Positions 23,483-25,063 of a stretch of 25,063 nucleotides of DNA are shown here, piece after piece. The notes under the pieces are model-generated. The model made no database searches. It had not been told where the DNA came from and worked only from the letters and a program-made list of their open reading frames with translations. The DNA is from Flavobacteriales bacterium UBA720. Its GTDB lineage: Bacteria; Bacteroidota; Bacteroidia; Flavobacteriales; Weeksellaceae. The DNA is taken from assembly GCA_002297505.1 (NCBI GenBank), contig DBLQ01000023.1:687-25749 (forward strand), read 5' to 3'. A program made the position numbers and the translations under genes. Positions within the stretch are counted from its first letter, which is position 1, and every line of letters starts with the position of its first letter.

Positions 23483-24583
23483 ATGATTAAATTCCTTGAT
23501 CTTCAAAAAATAAACCTATTATACCAAGAAGAAATTGAGCAAAAACTAATCAATGTTTTTCGTTCAGGCTGGTATCTGTTAGGAGATGAAGTAAAAACTT
23601 TTGAAAAAAATCTATCACAGTATATTGGATCTCGCCATTCCATTGGGGTTGCTAATGGTTTGGATGCATTACGTCTCATTTTCAAAGCTTACATAGAATT
23701 AGGTTTTATGAAGCCTGGAGATGAAGTTATCGTTCCGGCTAATACATATATCGCATCTATCCTTGCATTATCAGACAATGGTTTAACACCTGTTTTGGTC
23801 GAGCCGGATTTGAGCACTTATAATATCGACATCTCTAAAATCGAGGAAAAAATAACTACAAAAACCAAAGCCATTTTAATTGTACACTTACAAGGTCGTG
23901 TTGTTTTTTCTGAGGCCTTGAAAAACCTTGCAGCCAGATATCATCTCAAAATTATCGAGGATAATGCACAGGCTATCGGCGCAGAGTGGAGTGGTATCAA
24001 ATCCGGAAATCTGGGAGATGCTGCAGGATTCAGCTTTTATCCCGGGAAAAACTTGGGAGCATTGGGAGATGCCGGAGCCGTAACTACCAATGACGCGGAA
24101 TTAGCTAAAACCATCCGGGCCCTTGCCAATTATGGATCCAATGAAAAATATGTGAATATCTATAAAGGCTTGAACTCCAGACTAGACGAGATCCAGGCTG
24201 CCGTGTTAGATGTCAAATTAAAATACATTGATGAAGAGAATCGATATCGCAGAAATATTGCAAAACGATACATTTCCGAAATCAAAAATCCGAAAATAAC
24301 GCTTCCTGAAAATCCTGAAAATGAACATGAGCACGTGTGGCATGTTTTTGTGATCAGAACTGCAGAAAGGTCAGCTTTACAAAATCACCTCACAGAAAAC
24401 GGCATCCAGAGTCTGATTCATTATCCGATTCCTCCACACCAGCAGAAGGCTTATCAGGAATGGAATGATCTCTCATTGCCTATTACAGAGCAGATCCATG
24501 AAGAGGTTCTGAGTTTGCCAATCAGCCCGGTGATGAGCGATGAAGAAGTTTCAAGAGTTATTGACCTATTAAATCAATTCTAA
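23483..24583 (+). CDS. fdtB: PLP-dependent sugar aminotransferase (FdtB/QdtB, DegT/DnrJ/EryC1 family)
   Basis: Transaminates the 3-keto-6-deoxy dTDP-hexose to the 3-amino sugar, using PLP and probably L-glutamate. It has 366 residues, the normal size for the family. Seen are FRSGWYLLGDEVKTFE near 26-41, VANGLDALRL at 57-66 and VIVPANTYIASILA at 83-96. EDNAQAIGAEWSG lies at 159-171 (Asp160 and Gln163 pair with PLP). FSFYPGKNLGALGDAGAV at 183-200 contains Lys189, the Schiff-base lysine. GLNSRLDEIQAAVL and HVWHVFVIR follow. The usual VHLYGQ of 3-aminotransferases is VHLQGRV here. It is separated from the acyltransferase by 61 bp, the largest gap in the operon, without a clear promoter. The following gene begins three bases after its stop. 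Confidence 0.88.
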   Translation: MIKFLDLQKINLLYQEEIEQKLINVFRSGWYLLGDEVKTFEKNLSQYIGSRHSIGVANGLDALRLIFKAYIELGFMKPGDEVIVPANTYIASILALSDNGLTPVLVEPDLSTYNIDISKIEEKITTKTKAILIVHLQGRVVFSEALKNLAARYHLKIIEDNAQAIGAEWSGIKSGNLGDAAGFSFYPGKNLGALGDAGAVTTNDAELAKTIRALANYGSNEKYVNIYKGLNSRLDEIQAAVLDVKLKYIDEENRYRRNIAKRYISEIKNPKITLPENPENEHEHVWHVFVIRTAERSALQNHLTENGIQSLIHYPIPPHQQKAYQEWNDLSLPITEQIHEEVLSLPISPVMSDEEVSRVIDLLNQF

Positions 24584-24586
24584 ATA

Positions 24587-25063
24587 ATGTCTGTTCTGGA
24601 GAACAATAAAAAATATCTTGCAAAAAGAATTAAAACAGCTCAAGCGTTATACAAAAAAGGTCTGTACGAGGATTGTGTCAATTACATCGAATTTACAGCT
24701 GCATTTGCCTGGCTTAACTTTAGTGGTTTTTACAAACTTCATTCTCTGGAGAAAATTCTTATTGCGATTGGCAAAACTCTAGAACCGTTTCAGAACCAGA
24801 TTCCCAAAATCAGTCGGGCAGAAAAAAGCATCCTTCACATCTGCACAGGTGTAAAAAAAGTAGGTGGCCATTCTGCGCTATTATTCAATTGGATAAGATT
24901 GGACTCCGGGAATAGACATACGCTTATTGCCACTGCACAGGATCCGAAAGACGTGGAAGATGTGGTTCTCTCATACAATGAGAAAAATGATGCCAACTTG
25001 CTCGCCCTGAAAAACCAGCCCAAATTACAGAAAGCTCTGGAGCTAAAGCATTACATTGCCAAT
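24587..25063 (+). CDS. Start of a probable glycosyltransferase (truncated by window end)
   Basis: An open frame of 159 codons starts with ATG three bases after the aminotransferase stop and runs uninterrupted to the window edge. The first 70 residues are mostly helical and charged (MSVLENNKKYLAKRIKTAQA, then KKGLYEDCVNYIEF). After that ILHICTGVKKVGGHSALLFN looks like the first beta-strand and glycine-rich loop of a GT-B fold glycosyltransferase (N-terminal half of a GT4-type enzyme). DSGNRHTLIATAQ follows as the second strand region. Its tight coupling to sugar-nucleotide and export genes supports a role in assembling the glycan. The donor and acceptor cannot be told from the visible part, and the family call is an inference from the loop and context only. 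Confidence 0.65.
   Translation, partial: MSVLENNKKYLAKRIKTAQALYKKGLYEDCVNYIEFTAAFAWLNFSGFYKLHSLEKILIAIGKTLEPFQNQIPKISRAEKSILHICTGVKKVGGHSALLFNWIRLDSGNRHTLIATAQDPKDVEDVVLSYNEKNDANLLALKNQPKLQKALELKHYIAN

Noticed and set aside
1..25063. Search by eye for CRISPR arrays, tRNA/rRNA, insertion sequences, toxin-antitoxin or defence genes
   Set aside because: No spaced direct repeats, transposase motifs, cloverleaf-like sequences or defence-type domains were seen; all sizeable genes fit housekeeping, envelope or glycan roles.

Overview
The window looks like chromosome of a Flavobacteriia member, most likely Weeksellaceae (Chryseobacterium or Epilithonimonas type). The reasons are a SusC/SusD pair, a type IX secretion (T9SS) C-terminal sorting domain, a bacillithiol gene (bshC), a Bacteroidota-type putative porin, an IF-2 with a long disordered insert, and several upstream boxes that fit the Bacteroidota promoter consensus TTTG-N19-TAnnTTTG. 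I saw no rRNA, tRNA, CRISPR array, insertion sequence or phage gene.

Layout. Positions 1-16738 are read entirely on the minus strand. From right to left these are the rimP-nusA-infB translation/transcription-factor operon, closed by a clear intrinsic terminator at about 12000. Next comes a susC-susD pair with its own promoter. It is followed by a T9SS-secreted Asp-box (BNR-type) protein with its own promoter and a strong terminator at about 5870. Then come a putative porin, a structured element at 3799-3879 that resembles a Flavobacteria-specific RNA motif, bshC, and a four-LysM protein with a periplasmic-binding-protein-like domain.

Positions 16922-25063 are read on the plus strand as one tightly packed surface-glycan operon: ugd, rmlB, rmlA, a Wzm-like permease, a Wzt-like ATPase with a carbohydrate-binding tail, an FdtA/QdtA-type 3,4-ketoisomerase, a hexapeptide acyltransferase, an FdtB/QdtB-type aminotransferase, and the start of a probable glycosyltransferase that runs off the window. 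Together RmlA, RmlB, ketoisomerase, aminotransferase and acyltransferase form a complete predicted route from glucose-1-phosphate to a dTDP-3-acylamido-3,6-dideoxyhexose (dTDP-Fuc3NAc or dTDP-Qui3NAc). Ugd adds UDP-glucuronate. Wzm/Wzt would export a finished glycan. rmlC and rmlD are absent from the visible part, which argues against rhamnose as the main product.

Most genes belong to well-known families. The items most worth a second look are the structured element before bshC, a terminator-like hairpin with an overlapping 15-codon ORF in the rimP leader, the RGG-like disordered insert of IF-2, the substrate of the SusCD/Asp-box locus, and the exact sugar made by the glycan operon. I do not see a clearly new biological system.
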